Shown: positions 9,467-21,122 of the stretch, piece after piece
How positions within the stretch are numbered: position 1 is the stretch's first letter
Layout: each line of letters starts with the position of its first letter
Origin: Microcyclospora pomicola
Lineage: Eukaryota; Ascomycota; Dothideomycetes; Capnodiales
Assembly (NCBI GenBank): GCA_002786065.1
Contig: NHNY01000031.1
Location: 63,510-127,509 of the forward strand
Length of the DNA: 64,000 nucleotides
Reading direction: 5' to 3'
Program-made: the position numbers and the translations under genes
The notes under the pieces: model-generated
Seen by the model: only the letters and a program-made list of their open reading frames with translations
Told to the model about the DNA's origin: nothing
Databases searched by the model: none

Positions 9467-11542
9467 TCATTCCTCCTCTCCTCCTCGCAGCACCTTCGCC
9501 CGCTCCTGCTCCTCCTGCTCCCGCTTCCACTTCTCCGCCATGGCGCGCAGCTTGCTCATGCCCGCCCCGCCACCCGCCGCCTCGTCCGCCGGGAACACAT
9601 ACGTCATGTACTCCTCGAAGCTGTCGTCGTCGAGCCGGCGGCGCTTCTTGACGCGGCGCGGCATCTGCTTCGCGAGCTGCTCGCGTTGGTCCTCGCTGCC
9701 GTGCGTCTCCTCGAAGCTGCGCCACGCTTGTAGTAGCGCCACGCGCTCCTCGATCGCGTTCGTCTCCTTGTATAGCGTGTGTGCGCGCTCGAAGACAGCG
9801 CGGGCGCGGATGATCGAGGATGGCGCCACGAGTGCGGCGGAGTCGTCTTCTGCGGAGGCGTCGCTGGCGTCCGGCACGTTGAGCTCGAAGAGCGCGTAGG
9901 CGGTCCAGACCTTGACGTGCGAGGTCTTGGCGAGCAGGCGTTCGTACAGGGCGCGTGGGCGGGCGAAGGCTTCGGGGGTCTCGGCTTCTTCCTCTTCGAA
10001 GTCGATGTAGGCTTTCCACAGCAACTCGGGCATGTCGAGGGTGGGCTGCTGGACCGCGAGGTCGAAGATGGCGCGGCAGCGGTCGGCGTCGTCGAGGCCG
10101 CGCTCCAGCTCGGCGAACTTAATCCACGCCGAGCAGTTACTGGGCTCCCATTCGATCCACTTGGAGTAGAGCGTGCGGCAGCGCAGAAACTCGAACAGCT
10201 TCAGCTCCATATCGATGTACGCGCGGAACAGCTTGTTCTTGGGGCAGAGGCCGATCGCCGTGCCCATGGTTTTCCGCGCGAGCGTGAGGTCGGAATGCCG
10301 CAGTTCGAATTGCGCCTTGAGGATCCAGATCTTGGCAAAGGTAAATTGCTTGTGTGGGATGAGTTTCAATGCGGCGGCGTAGACTTGGGCTGCACGGCGG
10401 AGATCTTGGTTTTCGAGCTCCTCGTACAGCGCGTAGAAGATCCACAGGTAGATGTATCGTCGCCAATGTCGCTTCTCCTGGGAAGGTGGGACCTGCGCAA
10501 TGGCACGTTCGTACACATCGCGAACGCGGTCGGCATTTTGCGCCGTCTCTTCCAGACGAGCATAGTCGAACCATGCGTCGTAGTTTTTGGGATTCTCTTT
10601 GACTTGCTCCTCATACATGACGCGACGCTTTGACAGCACAACATCCTCGACACCCTCTCGATCTCCGAACTGCTTCTCAAAAGTGGTGTATTGTTTGTGT
10701 AGATTCGCTGATCTGGAGCGTGGCATTCGGTCCAGCGCGTACTTGAAAATCGCTCTGGCCCGTTCGTATTCCTTCAACTTGGCTTCAAACCTGGCGTAGG
10801 CAATGAACAGTTTCTCGTCCATGAAGTCGTCTCCAAGCGTCTCGATGGCCATGCCAAACACTTCACGAACGAGATCAGACGTTCCATTTTCTTCCTCAAA
10901 CCTCGTCCATTTGATCCAATTCCTTGCTTCGGGGTGTACAATGGTGAATCGCTGGAAGATGTTTCTTGCTCGTTCGAATTCGCTATATCTCTTCTCGAGC
11001 TTGATGTATGCATTCCACGCCGTCTCATCAGGCTCCCAGCTCATCCATCGCTCAAACACTTGTCTTGTACCTGAAATATTACCCAGCATCTCCTCCATGT
11101 ACACATATTTGTACCAAAGCTTATCCACTCGCGGTAGAAGCGTGACTGCCCGGTCCAACAAGTTTCGCGCATGGTTGATGTTCCTCTCCTTCATCTCCGC
11201 CTCGATATATCGCAACCACAACTGCATGTTCGTAGCATCGCAGTCCAAGGCTCGCTCGAAAACACTCCGAGCACGGCGGTATTCTTTCTGCTCCAATTCC
11301 CACGCCGCATACCGCATCCAATTCCCCATGTTGATCCTATTTCTTCGGACATAGTCTTCGAATTCTTTTCTCTTGCGCCCTTGATATTCGTGGAGCTCTT
11401 CTAGATCTGCAAAGCGCGTTGTCGGCGTAGCAAGAGCAGGTTCTTGCCGGTCGACTGCTTCGCGCAACAGCTGTTCGGCAGAGATTTGCTGAGGCGCCGC
11501 CGCCTTGTTCTTGACCCGGGGTGGGCCCCTGGAAGACTCCAT
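9467..11542 (-). CDS. CLF1: pre-mRNA splicing factor Clf1/Syf3 (crooked neck-like)
   Basis: The single-exon protein has 691 residues from the ATG at 11542; the frame is open a further 28 codons upstream, but family members start near this MESSRGPP segment. It is built almost wholly of HAT (half-a-TPR) repeats. These are recognisable by recurring W-x-x-YA-x-x-E and R-A-R-x-I/V-F-E-R-A pairs (for example [12 protein letters not shown] then [10 protein letters not shown]) running from about residue 45 to 600. The C-terminus is Lys/Arg-rich ([12 protein letters not shown]) and then Glu-rich. Clf1 is the scaffold of the NineTeen complex and bridges it to U2/U5/U6 snRNPs in the active spliceosome. 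The length matches fungal orthologues. The gene is divergent from the uL10m gene across only 192 bases, so the two may share a promoter. No intron is needed. Confidence 0.95.
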   Translation of the reverse strand: MESSRGPPRVKNKAAAPQQISAEQLLREAVDRQEPALATPTTRFADLEELHEYQGRKRKEFEDYVRRNRINMGNWMRYAAWELEQKEYRRARSVFERALDCDATNMQLWLRYIEAEMKERNINHARNLLDRAVTLLPRVDKLWYKYVYMEEMLGNISGTRQVFERWMSWEPDETAWNAYIKLEKRYSEFERARNIFQRFTIVHPEARNWIKWTRFEEENGTSDLVREVFGMAIETLGDDFMDEKLFIAYARFEAKLKEYERARAIFKYALDRMPRSRSANLHKQYTTFEKQFGDREGVEDVVLSKRRVMYEEQVKENPKNYDAWFDYARLEETAQNADRVRDVYERAIAQVPPSQEKRHWRRYIYLWIFYALYEELENQDLRRAAQVYAAALKLIPHKQFTFAKIWILKAQFELRHSDLTLARKTMGTAIGLCPKNKLFRAYIDMELKLFEFLRCRTLYSKWIEWEPSNCSAWIKFAELERGLDDADRCRAIFDLAVQQPTLDMPELLWKAYIDFEEEEAETPEAFARPRALYERLLAKTSHVKVWTAYALFELNVPDASDASAEDDSAALVAPSSIIRARAVFERAHTLYKETNAIEERVALLQAWRSFEETHGSEDQREQLAKQMPRRVKKRRRLDDDSFEEYMTYVFPADEAAGGGAGMSKLRAMAEKWKREQEEQERAKVLRGGEEE

Positions 11543-11734
11543 GTTGAGCTGCTGACGTGCTGTGATAATGGCAGTAGAGGTGCCGAACTTGTGGTTGGAA
11601 GGAAGATAGATGGAGGCACGAGTCATGTAAGAGTTGCGCAGATCTAGAATGACTCGCGCGAGATATCACGGAGGTTCATTTGGGTCCGCACGCGACTGCA
11701 TCTACATCTTTCCACAGTATACAGATATACAGTC
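11543..11734. promoter_or_regulatory. short bidirectional promoter region CLF1 / uL10m
   Basis: Only 192 bases separate the two divergent start codons, so both promoters and leaders must overlap. No TATA element is obvious. The regulatory role is inferred from the layout alone. Confidence 0.5.
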
Positions 11735-12775
11735 ATGCCTCCACGGATACATCTACCAATACGGGCTGTAAGAGCCAGGGGCCCAGCAGCCGCATATATC
11801 TGCCAACAATGTCGCAACGCATCGTTAGCCACCACACCTGCACCGGCTCTTCATGCTACCGCAGCACCGCCAATGCTACGATACCCACCTTCACAACCGC
11901 CGTCACATAAGCCGCCAGAATTTCGCAAATCGCAACTTCATCGCCAGTACCAATCGGTATTGCGCTCCTCCCCGTTGATGCTGCTTTTCCAGCACAACAA
12001 CCTCAAAGCTGTGGAATGGATGGGCATCCGCCGTGAACTCGCCTCTGCGTTACAGAAGGTGGACAATGAATTGGCGAAAGATGGAAATCCCTCTTCAGTG
12101 AGCAGGGGTATCAAATTGTCAGTGGTCCAGACAGGAATCTTCGCTTCGGCATTGAAGGTTGTAGAGTTCTGGAATCCAAGCTTCGAAAATGGACAATCCT
12201 CAATGGAAGCAGCAACACCCCATGCAACAGATCCATCAACGGCGAGCTCGACGGAGCTACCGAATACAACCAGCAACCCCTCGGACCCTGCCTTTATGCA
12301 CGGTCTCTCAAGAAAAGCCTGGCTAGAATCCAAATACGCCGCGCGAAAACAACGTCACGGCCTCGAGCCATTCATGTCTGGCCCGATTGCCATCCTCACA
12401 TTTCCCAATGTCAGCCCGCAGCACTTGAAGGTCGCGCTGTCGATTCTGGCTCCGTCAAAGGATTTCCCAGCCCCGAAGCGAAGAGTCGCAGCAGGATACT
12501 ACGAAGCGCCTGTGCAGAATGGGTTGCAGAAATTGATGTTGCTTGGTGCGAGAGTGGAGGGCAAAGTCTTTGACACCGATGGAACGAAATGGGTGGGCGG
12601 TATACAAGGAGGACTGGACGGCCTGCGAGCTCAGCTTGTGGCTATGTTGGGCGGTGTGGCTGGAGGCATCACTTCCACCTTGGAAGCTGCAAGCAAGAGC
12701 TTATACCTCACGATGGAAAGCAGGCGAAGCGTGCTGGAAGAGGACGAAAAGAAGGGTGGTGAGCAGAAGGAGTAG
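11735..12775 (+). CDS. MRPL11: mitochondrial large-subunit ribosomal protein uL10m
   Basis: The single-exon protein has 346 residues. The N-terminus is rich in Arg and Ala with few acidic residues, as expected of a mitochondrial presequence, and contains a CQQC pair. The central region (LMLLFQHNNLKAVEWMGIRRELASAL, then IKLSVVQTGIF) matches the uL10 fold in which an N-terminal helix and strand bind the rRNA stalk base. The segment SGPIAILTFPNVSPQHLKVALSIL and the later GARVEGKVFD also fit the family. The protein would form the base of the L7/L12 stalk in the mitochondrial ribosome. Fungal orthologues (yeast Mrpl11) have similar but shorter sequences; a Ser/Thr-rich insertion near residues 150-180 accounts for part of the extra length. 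The symbol is by family similarity. Confidence 0.85.
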   Translation: MPPRIHLPIRAVRARGPAAAYICQQCRNASLATTPAPALHATAAPPMLRYPPSQPPSHKPPEFRKSQLHRQYQSVLRSSPLMLLFQHNNLKAVEWMGIRRELASALQKVDNELAKDGNPSSVSRGIKLSVVQTGIFASALKVVEFWNPSFENGQSSMEAATPHATDPSTASSTELPNTTSNPSDPAFMHGLSRKAWLESKYAARKQRHGLEPFMSGPIAILTFPNVSPQHLKVALSILAPSKDFPAPKRRVAAGYYEAPVQNGLQKLMLLGARVEGKVFDTDGTKWVGGIQGGLDGLRAQLVAMLGGVAGGITSTLEAASKSLYLTMESRRSVLEEDEKKGGEQKE

Positions 12776-13052
12776 AATGAACAGTTTGACGCACTATTTG
12801 TGCCGGTCATTCACAGAGCGGACAAGCTTTTTTTGACATTGTAAATTTATCTTCGAAGTCATCTGTATCATCACGATCCAAGCTGAAGACTCTGGACGAG
12901 CTTTTGTCTGTAGAGCTTTGATAAAGTCACCCTGGCACTACTGTGGCGAGGAATGTATGTGCGCCGAACACCATCGTGTCGTCCGCTAACCTTCAGGCCA
13001 ATTCAAAGCGAGCCTATCTCATATCGATCCCACTGATGCATTTGAGACCTGC

Positions 13053-13720
13053 TCAGATTGGCTTGATCTTAAAGTGCAGACTTATCAGTGAAAACACCAA
13101 AGCTTTCAAATCCTGGACGAGATAGTAAAACACTCGTAGACCTTCTGGATCTTCAGACTCATTCACATCCACTAGAGAGCCAATCTTCGCAGTCTCGAAC
13201 GAGATGTGCTCGCTGCCTAGCCGGATCTCGAGCTCCTGTCGGCCGTCCTTGTTCTTCTGTGGCCATTTCGTGTCGTCTTCCCTAATTACCAAGTCGTTAG
13301 CAACAGACGTCCGGTAAGACTTGGAGGTGTGGCGTACTTCAAGATTTCACTTTGCTTGATGATGGTCTTGATCTCGTCAACCAGGAGAGAGCTCACGCAC
13401 ACTATGCACAGTCAATATGGTTCTAGGGTTTCAAGGACGAACTGGAGCGACAAACTCTCTTTGCGGATCAGGGAATCGTTACGATAGTTCGAGTTGTTGG
13501 CATACCGCGCCACTGCTGATCGTCCATCGCCAACGGCCCTGAAATCGAATTCGAGGAACTCATGTCCGAAGCGACCTGAGTGACCAGAGCTATCATTTCG
13601 TTAGCTATATGTATGTTGGCATTCCGAATCATTGTCTGGCTTTCACGTGATCCGATCCCATGTTGGTAGGGTGCCCACTTACTAGTAACGCAGATAGAAT
13701 GGCTCACTTGTTCCCGCCAT
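13053..13720 (-). CDS. mago: Mago nashi, exon junction complex core protein
   Basis: Four exons (13720-13683, 13589-13456, 13401-13338, 13281-13053) give a 154-residue protein. The introns have canonical ends and TAAC or TGAC branch sites. The protein starts [20 protein letters not shown] and continues through the diagnostic [27 protein letters not shown] and RQELEIRLG segments to the conserved terminus [11 protein letters not shown]. The family is among the most conserved in eukaryotes, and the match is essentially full length. Mago pairs with Y14 (RBM8A) and clamps eIF4A3 onto spliced mRNA, marking exon junctions. The loop between FDFR and RYANN is about five residues longer than in animals. 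The gene is head to head with SEC26, 429 bases away, and convergent with the uL10m gene. Confidence 0.96.
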
Positions 13721-14149
13721 TGCGGTGCAAGGTATTAGAGTCGTTCGAGAACAGCTTGTTGTGTGTTCGTGTCAAGCTCATAGAGTGATTTGCCTTGCAT
13801 GCCTATAGTAGTGAAAGTACCCTGTTTAGGCTTGGCAAGAATTTGAGGGACAGACCGGGGAAAGTACAGGTGGACTCGCCGTCTACCGCCAATGCTCCGT
13901 CGCCGATGTACATAGATCAGACAACATCACCTCTTAATTGAAGGCTTTCGCCTAGGCATTTCACATCTACTTCTGCCAGGACAGCGTTGACATCGAGCCC
14001 TTCATCGGAGGACAGAAAAACTTCACGAGCCCATCACAAGCGAAGCTGAGCAGCCAGCTGGTGCAGATCCTCGAGGGCTGGCTTCGACACTGTTGCGCCT
14101 GCAAGGAGGACTGGCCCACCAACACTGAACGCCGCAACACTTGCCCAAC
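13721..14149. promoter_or_regulatory. divergent intergenic region mago / SEC26
   Basis: This 429-base stretch separates the divergent mago and SEC26 start codons. A reverse open frame (13967-14332) overlaps the SEC26 first exon and is a shadow. No specific element was recognised. Confidence 0.5.
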
Positions 14150-17100
14150 ATGGCGACCTTCCTTGAGAGTTCGTACAGCTTGGTACATCAGGAGAACTTT
14201 GCAGATACCCCATCGCAGCAGGACTTGAAGAACCAGCTGGAGAAGGGTAGCGATGAGTCCAAGGTTGAGACGATGAAACGCATCCTGACGGTCATGCTGA
14301 ACGGAGACCCGATGCCCAACTTGCTTATGCACATCATTCGCTTTGTGATGCCGTCAAAGAGCAAGTCGTTGAAGAAGTTGCTATACATATACTATGAGAT
14401 CTGTCCTAAACTGGACGCCAGTGGAAAGCTGAAGCAGGAGATGATTCTAGTCTGGTTTGTACATACGATGGCAACGTGTTTGCAAGGTGCTAATTGAGGT
14501 GTTCGCAGTAACGGCATCCGCATGGACCTCCAACACGCCAACGAATACATTCGTGGCAATACCCTCCGTTTCCTTTGCAAGCTGCGCGAGCCTGAACTCA
14601 TTGAACCGTTGCTTGCTCCAGCTCGAGCCTGCCTCGAACACCGACATTCTTACGTGCGCAAGAACGCTGTCTTCGCGATCGCCTCGATCTACCAACACTC
14701 CGAGTCCCTGATGCCAGACGCCCCTGAGCTTATTCAAGGCTTCCTTGAGACTGAGAGCGACAACACCTGCAAACGGAATGCTTTTGCTGCTTTGCTCAGC
14801 ATCAGCCATGAGAAGGCATTGGAATACCTAAGCGGTGTGTTTGAGGGGATTCCCAACTCAAGCGAGCTGTTACAACTTGTAGAGCTGGAGTTCATCCGGA
14901 AAGATTCGATCCAAAACCAGCAGAACAAGGCACGTTACCTGCGCTTGATCTTCGATCTCCTTGAAGCTAAGGAGTCGACTGTTGTTTACGAAGCTGCCTC
15001 GTCCCTCGTTGCGCTTACCAACAACCCAGTCGCAGTCAAGGCTGCTGCTGCGAAGTTCATTGAGCTCAGTATCAAAGAGTCGGATAACAATGTCAAGCTG
15101 ATCGTCCTGGAAAAGGTAAACCAGCTACGAGAGGCGAATGAGGGTATACTTGATGATCTCACTATGGAGATCCTGCGAGTCCTGTCCAGCCCTGACCTGG
15201 ATGTGCGAAGGAAAGCATTGGAGCTCGCAATGGACATGGTCTCGAGCAAGAACGTCGAAGAAGTTGTCATGCTACTCAAGAAAGAGCTGGCGAAGACCAT
15301 GGATGAACAATACGAGAAGAACAACGAATACCGGTCTCTGATCATTCACTCCATTCATCAGTGCGCCATGAAGTTCTCCGAAATTGCACAAAGCGTGGTT
15401 GGCTTGCTCATGGACTTCATCGCGGACTTCAACAATGCATCTGCGGTCGATGTCATATCATTTGTCAAGGAGGTGGTTGAACGATTCCCAAAGATGCGCA
15501 GCAACATCATCGAAAGACTTGTTTCCACCTTGGGCGAGGTGAGGGCTGGCAAAGTTTATCGCGGCAGCTTGTGGATTGTCGGTGAATACTCTTTGGAGGA
15601 AAACGACATCCGCGAGGCCTGGAAGCGCATCCGAGCAAGTCTTGGCGAGATTCCAATCGTCGCATCTGAAGCACGGCTATTGGAAGAACAGCCGGATGGT
15701 GAAGTTCCTCTCCTGGATCAAGCCAACGGACACAGCAAACCAGCTGCGCCAACTGGGTCCCGAAAAGTCCTTGCGGATGGCACATACGCTACGGAAAGCG
15801 CACTTACAAGCACAGCTTCCGCAAAAGCGAAGCTCGATGCTGTTAAGGCGGCACAGAAGCCGCCGTTGCGCCAGCTTATTCTCGATGGCGACTTCTTCCT
15901 CGCTTCCGTACTGTCATCAACCCTCACAAAACTGGTCATGCGACACGCCGAGATCTCAAGTGATCCTGCGAGGACGAATGCGCTCCGCGCAGAGGCCATG
16001 CTCATCATGATCTCCATTATTCGCGCAGGTCAATCACAATTCGTCAAGGCACCCATCGATGAAGACTCAGTCGACCGCATCATGTCTTGCGTACGGTCAC
16101 TAGCAGAGTTTACGCAGAAGAAGGACCTAGAGGTTGCATTCCTGGAGGATACCAGGAAAGCTTTCCGAGACATGGTGCAAGTCGAAGTGAAGAAGCGCGC
16201 CGAGAAAGATGCAGTTCTGAAAGCCAAGAGCGCCGTCCAGGTCGATGACGTGGTATCCATTCGCCAACTCAGCAAGAAGAACACCCCTGACGGCACAGAC
16301 GAGGCCGGCTTAGACCTCGAAAAGGCTACTGGCGGTGACACTGCGACCGAGGAACTCACCTCCAAGCTCAGCCGTGTGGTTCAACTGACGGGGTTTTCGG
16401 ACCCAGTCTACGCAGAAGCATACGTACAAGTAAACCAGTTCGACATCATCCTGGACGTGCTCTTGGTTAATCAGACACGCGACACTCTGCAGAATCTATC
16501 CGTCGAATTCGCCACACTTGGAGACCTCAAAGTGGTTGAGCGTCCAACTACGCAGAACTTGCCTGGGCTTGATTTCTTGAACGTGCAGGCCACCATCAAG
16601 GTATCATCCACAGACACTGGCGTGATATTTGGCAACGTCGTCTACGATGGTCCTTCTTCCACGGAGTCCAATGTCGTGATCTTGAATGATGTGCATGTGG
16701 ACATTATGGATTACATCCAGCCCGCACAGTGCTCGGAGACACAGTTCCGCACCATGTGGACCGAATTTGAGTGGGAGAACAAGGTCAATATCAACACGAA
16801 GATGCCAGAAGGAACCGGCCTACGGCAATTCTTGGATCGCTTGATGAAGGTGACAAACATGAGCTGCTTGACACCAGAAGCGAGCTTGAGCGGTGACTGT
16901 CAATTCTTGAGCGCAAATCTGTACGCGCGCAGCGTGTTCGGTAAGTCCAGCCCCTGTCGATTTCTCATGGCGAAGGACTTTAAGCTAACGATGTAATTGT
17001 AGGCGAAGATGCTTTGGCGAACTTGAGCGTCGAGAAGGAAGGCGAGAATGGTCCTGTGACAGGATTCATGCGGATACGCAGCCGGTCGCAAGGTCTGGCG

Positions 17101-17157
17101 CTGAGTTTGGGATCGCTTAAGGGCTTGGGCAAAATTGGCGAAATGACAAGTGTGTAA
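14150..17157 (+). CDS. SEC26: coatomer subunit beta (COPI coat)
   Basis: Three exons (14150-14454, 14509-16940, 17003-17157) give 963 residues, close to yeast Sec26. Introns 14455-14508 (GTTTGT...CAG) and 16941-17002 (GTAAGT...TAG, branch GCTAAC) are supported by exact protein continuity. One restores [13 protein letters not shown] across the first junction; the other gives [16 protein letters not shown] at the second. The N-terminal two thirds is an adaptin-like HEAT solenoid ([43 protein letters not shown]). A Ser/Ala-rich linker at about 500-540 leads to the coatomer beta C-terminal and appendage region. The subunit builds the F-subcomplex of the COPI coat for Golgi-to-ER and intra-Golgi traffic. 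The ATG at 14150 is the first in frame. An AATAAA lies at about 17231, shortly after the stop, as a possible polyadenylation signal. Confidence 0.96.
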
Positions 17158-17581
17158 ATGACGCTGTATCTGCTTTTCCCGTGGACCAGATATCCCGGGG
17201 GAGCGCAAAGCAGGCATGAACTGATGGGTAAATAAAAAGGCCAATGAGACAAGTTAGCACATCATGAGACATCTTGATGTTCGAAGATATGAGCCCCAAA
17301 AACAAGTGACGCTGGAAACATGTAGTTGTGTTTTACCGAGTATAAAATGACACGACGTCAGCCTGTCGCATGCTGGAAACATCTCAAACAGACATTGAGT
17401 AGATTGACTATAAACTTCCCGCCTCAGTACTGCATACTAGGAATGAGCCCGACTGTGTAAACATCCTCGGTGACCCACTAGATGACTAGAGATGCCTGCT
17501 TGCAGCCCATATAATACAATCGTCTGTTTGACATTCTGAACCTCAGCTCGTGACCGGATATCCAACTCACATGAGGTGAGA
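17158..17581. other. convergent intergenic region
   Basis: This 424-base stretch holds the 3' ends of SEC26 and the F-box-like gene. Small open frames here are antisense shadows or random. Nothing else was seen. Confidence 0.6.
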
Positions 17582-19158
17582 TCATGCAACACGCTCGTCG
17601 GCGTTGTCGATGGCGCCCTCGGGCCCATCGACGTTCCACAAGATGAAAGGACCAGAATACACTTCTTCCGCCGCGGTGTCTTCTTCAGCCGCCCACCATC
17701 GCCCAAGCATGATCTGTCCGCCAGGTAGAACAATACCCTCGTACGCCCACAGCGCGTACATGTCGATGTTGCCAAAGTCGTCCGTGAAGTACTTCATCAT
17801 GGTCATACGCTGCCAGCCAGGCACGCTGAATTGAGGCGGCAGTGGGCCCAACCACCCCATGGCGCGGAACGAATCACTCTCGTCATAACCATCGCCGTCG
17901 AAATGGAAGTTCTGAGGTTTGTCGCATGCCGCGATGTTGGACTCGGAGGTGCGGTGTTGAGCACGGGTCTTGGCATTGCTGGAAGGCGGCGTGAGTGATC
18001 TGACATGCTTCTCAAATGTGGCCGACCACCGTTCCTGGCCTTCAGGGACGAATCTCAAGCGCATGTCTTGGAACGCATCTTGCTGGCCTTCTTTATTGAT
18101 CATGTCCTGGATGATTTCGTGGTACCCTTGGCCAGCTCGGATATCGAGCACGTCTACACGGTCAAGATATGCGTAGCTTCCTTTCCAGTGCTTTCCGAGC
18201 TCCTTCCTGCCTTGCTTCAGCTGGCCGGACCAGAAACGAGGTAGTTCGTTCTCAGGGAGCGCAGAGAAAGCATTATGTAGAGTACCTTCTTCCGGGCGGA
18301 GCATGTGGTATTTCCAGAAGTTCAGCAGATGCAGCACCCCTTCCATATTCACATCAAGCCCGTCACAGCCACCGAATAGTGGGTAGGACAAAGGTGTACT
18401 GTAGACCCATTGCTGAGACTCAGGAAAACTGTAATGATTGTTGTTCATCCGGGCGCCGAGACTCAGCATGTCGGGCGCCATTAGGACTTGAATCAAGGCG
18501 AGTAGCGGTGTTGGTTTGTAGTAAGTGGCCCGATCTCGAGACCCTCGATGCTTGGTGTGATGTTTGAAGACGATCCGCAGTAGCCCATGATCGTTGACGA
18601 AACGGCGGACCTCAGCGAGGTTGACAGAGGTGTAGCTTGTGTTGTCTTGTGCATCTGTGGTAGCTTTATCTGAGAACGCATCTATAGAAATGTTAGCTTA
18701 ACCATCTGTCTAGTTCACAGCCCTCAGAGCGCTTACCCAGTAGAAGGTCTCTCAACATCAGCAAACACAGCTTCTCCATGTCCGTAACACCAAGCTTGAA
18801 GATAGCTGCTCTCCGCAAGAGGCGTTTACGAAACTGGTATTGGCCCTTGTACATCATGTTGCCTTGGCTGCTCCATGCTGGCGTTTCGAATTTCGAGAGA
18901 AAGCGTCGGCGCCAGTACGAGTTGTTGTCGGCATCGATCGCATCGTGCATAGAGCGGCAGACTACACGGAAGGCTGCAAGGTCCTGGTCGGTGGCTAATA
19001 ACGATGCGATATATTGGGTGGTCTGTCCATGGCTGTCATTAGCGAGCGTCGTTTAAGTAGCTACGTGTAGACGCCATGACGAGGAATCGACATACCTCGA
19101 TGGCAAGTCGATCGAAACTGTTGTATGCGCTCTCATCAGCCGCAGTGATGGCTGACAT
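17582..19158 (-). CDS. F-box-like protein of a fungal family, function unknown
   Basis: Three exons (19158-19096, 19022-18737, 18681-17582) give 482 residues. Introns 19023-19095 (GTATGT...CAG) and 18682-18736 (GTAAGC...TAG, branch GCTAAC) are supported by frame continuity. The N-terminus, SFDRLAIE followed by QYIASLLATDQDLAAFRVVCRSMHDA, fits a degenerate F-box: a helix ending in E, a D-L-A-F-R-V-C-R core and a variable end. The rest has no catalytic signature I know. The ending GGQIMLGRWWAAEED and YSGPFILWNVD recurs, to my memory, in fungal F-box-type hypothetical proteins. It may recruit targets to an SCF ligase, which is inference. The first exon is the weakest part: the frame is open upstream of the ATG (ELLGPEI), so an earlier exon could exist, perhaps in the 19200-19415 frame. 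Confidence 0.7.
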
Positions 19159-19612
19159 GATTTCTGGCCCCAACAATTCACAGGAAATTGGAATGTTGGT
19201 CAGTAGGACACATCAGCTTGATGGCGCACCAAATCTGAACCAAGATTGCAAGTATGTTCGAACGGGAAAGGTATACTCAAGTTGAGGCTAAGGTGATCAA
19301 TTCGATCGCCAATATGGAGCATGTGAACAGCTTCACTTGGTCTGAAGTGAATGAAATAGACAAGCTGGTCCAGCATGTGACAGGCTGTGATTGTACCCTC
19401 GGTGAGTACCGCCAATAGCGCTCGCCTTTATGTATCTTCAAAGGCGTTTGGTCCACAGATCCTAGACATCGATACAAGTGCCCATGATGTACTACATTCT
19501 GCACATCATGTTATGGAGAAGGTCAGTTGCAGCCATTTTGGGCGACATTACTGTATGCAGGGAAGTCATTGGTTGGATCATCGCTCATACTGCACCCCTG
19601 ACATGCAGTTTT
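19159..19612. other. intergenic, possible upstream exon of the F-box-like gene
   Basis: This 454-base stretch lies between two reverse-strand genes. A reverse frame at 19200-19415 has some protein-like composition (LVYFIHFRPSEAVHMLHIG) and could be an upstream exon of the F-box-like gene. I could not find splice sites that settle it. Confidence 0.4.
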
Positions 19613-20736
19613 CTATTGCACAGGCTGCAACCGTCCCTCGAACATATCATCAATGCCGTCTTGCTCTTCTTCAACCTCATCCTCTATGCTCTCAATGTCG
19701 TCGTCCACATCGTCTTCTTCTTCAAACCCAGTGTCCATGCCTTCGTCTCGCAGCCTTTCCTTCATACTTTCACGCCGTTCTTCTTGCCACCGCATCAGAG
19801 TTGCGCTGGCATGCACGCGGAAGCCATATATTCTAGGCTCATACCGCCGCTGTGTCTTTTGTGGTAACAGCGCAGGGTAGACCTGGAAGAGAATGTTATG
19901 GAAACTGGTGCCGAAGTAGGCTCCGTCTATTGAGTTGTGTCTTGAGGACTTGGGGTTGTAGATATCTTCACACTTGGCGCAGTAAAGCTTCACATGTGAC
20001 ATATGTGCTGTGTCATGTTGGCCACATGGCAGAAGGTGTTGAGCCTCGCAGATAACGCGTGGACATTTGCCGAACACGCCCTGCTTATACTTCTCCATCT
20101 ACAAAGAGATTTAGCAATGCGGTCAATTCGACGTTTCGAGAAACACTCACCATTTTCGCTAGTCCCCTCGTCGTGACCACATAGCGTGCGTGGACGAGGC
20201 CGTAGAGATGTCGTGCACTCTTCTCAATTTGCTCTCGCATGTCATCGTCGACTTCCACGTCGAAGACATCGGTAATCAAGTCGAGCGCGTATTGATAGTA
20301 TTGCACTTCCGTATTCAAACCCGTCAGATTGAAACGATCTGTCAGATAGTCCTCGTCGATCTCGCAGAAGTATTCGTTGCCACGTGATGAAATGAACTGA
20401 TATGCCAATTAGCGATTATGGTCGGCCAACGAAAACGACCATTCCTGACCAAGACGTGCATGATCTACCGGACGACCAGGTACTAAAGGCTTGATCCACC
20501 TCAGCATCGTCGTGGCGAACAATGAACTATGTAAGTTGCGTCTCCGCCTGCAAATTAAGATTTGAATGACAAGAGTGGAAGCAGAAATACATCAACCTCA
20601 CACGACCAGGTGGACAAGATACTGCCGTCGGAGAGCTCCTGGGTGAGTGTGTTGTCTGGTAGAAAGCGAGATTACTTACCCAGTCCCGCCAATAACTGGT
20701 GTAATCACTATCAGTGTCACTCGCAAAGTCGTCCAT
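19613..20736 (-). CDS. CKB1: casein kinase 2 regulatory subunit beta
   Basis: Three exons (20736-20680, 20396-20151, 20098-19613) give 262 residues. The first exon encodes MDDFASDTDSDYTSYWRDW and splices directly to FISSRGNEYFCEID, the start of the CK2-beta core. Recognisable core segments are YLTDRFNLTGL, EVQYYQYALDLI and ARYVVTTRGLAKM. The zinc finger has its Cys pairs in FGKCPRVIC and LYCAKCEDIY, followed by the dimer-forming region. The C-terminus is strongly acidic (EEEDDVDDDIESIEDE). The protein assembles the CK2 tetramer and directs substrate choice. The first intron (20397-20679) is 283 bases, far longer than its neighbours; the second (20099-20150) is 52. CKB1 and CKB2 paralogues cannot be told apart with certainty, so the symbol is provisional. 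Confidence 0.93.
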
Positions 20737-21122
20737 ATTTCGTGTCGCGGGAATGTGGACCTTCTCAACGTTGCATGCGGTGAAGAGAGCTGGACCAGCA
20801 GTCAAGAATCAAAATATTGAGACAAGTTGATCTGGTGAAGTCGCGGTGTTGGTGGTGAGGCGTCCAAGTCATGCATGTGGGATGTGCCATGGACCTGACT
20901 CGGGAAACTGCAGGCTAGACCACTTTCGGCGCAACGACCACGCCCAGCTTCACGTACCCATGCTGTTCTGTCCATTGGTGCCATACTCACGAGCTCCAAT
21001 TCCAGCTAGCAATGTCGCGTTCCCTCCAAGAGATCGTCTTCAGCTTGTGAGACGTTTGCGAGAGTGTTCGGTGAATATGGGTTCTCCTGTATGTCCACTG
21101 ATACGACGCTCATAACGCGGCC
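20737..21122. promoter_or_regulatory. divergent intergenic region CK2 beta / RIC1
   Basis: This 386-base stretch separates two divergent starts. The reverse frame is open for a short way upstream of the CK2-beta ATG, so a small N-terminal extension cannot be excluded. No specific motif was recognised. Confidence 0.5.

Noticed and set aside
9779-10633. Forward open frame of 284 codons
   Set aside because: It is antisense to CLF1, whose HAT repeats run through the same bases. No start context or domain.
13418-13425. TAGGGTTT, similar to a telomere-like or ribosomal-gene box
   Set aside because: It is a single short copy inside a Mago intron and is most simply chance.
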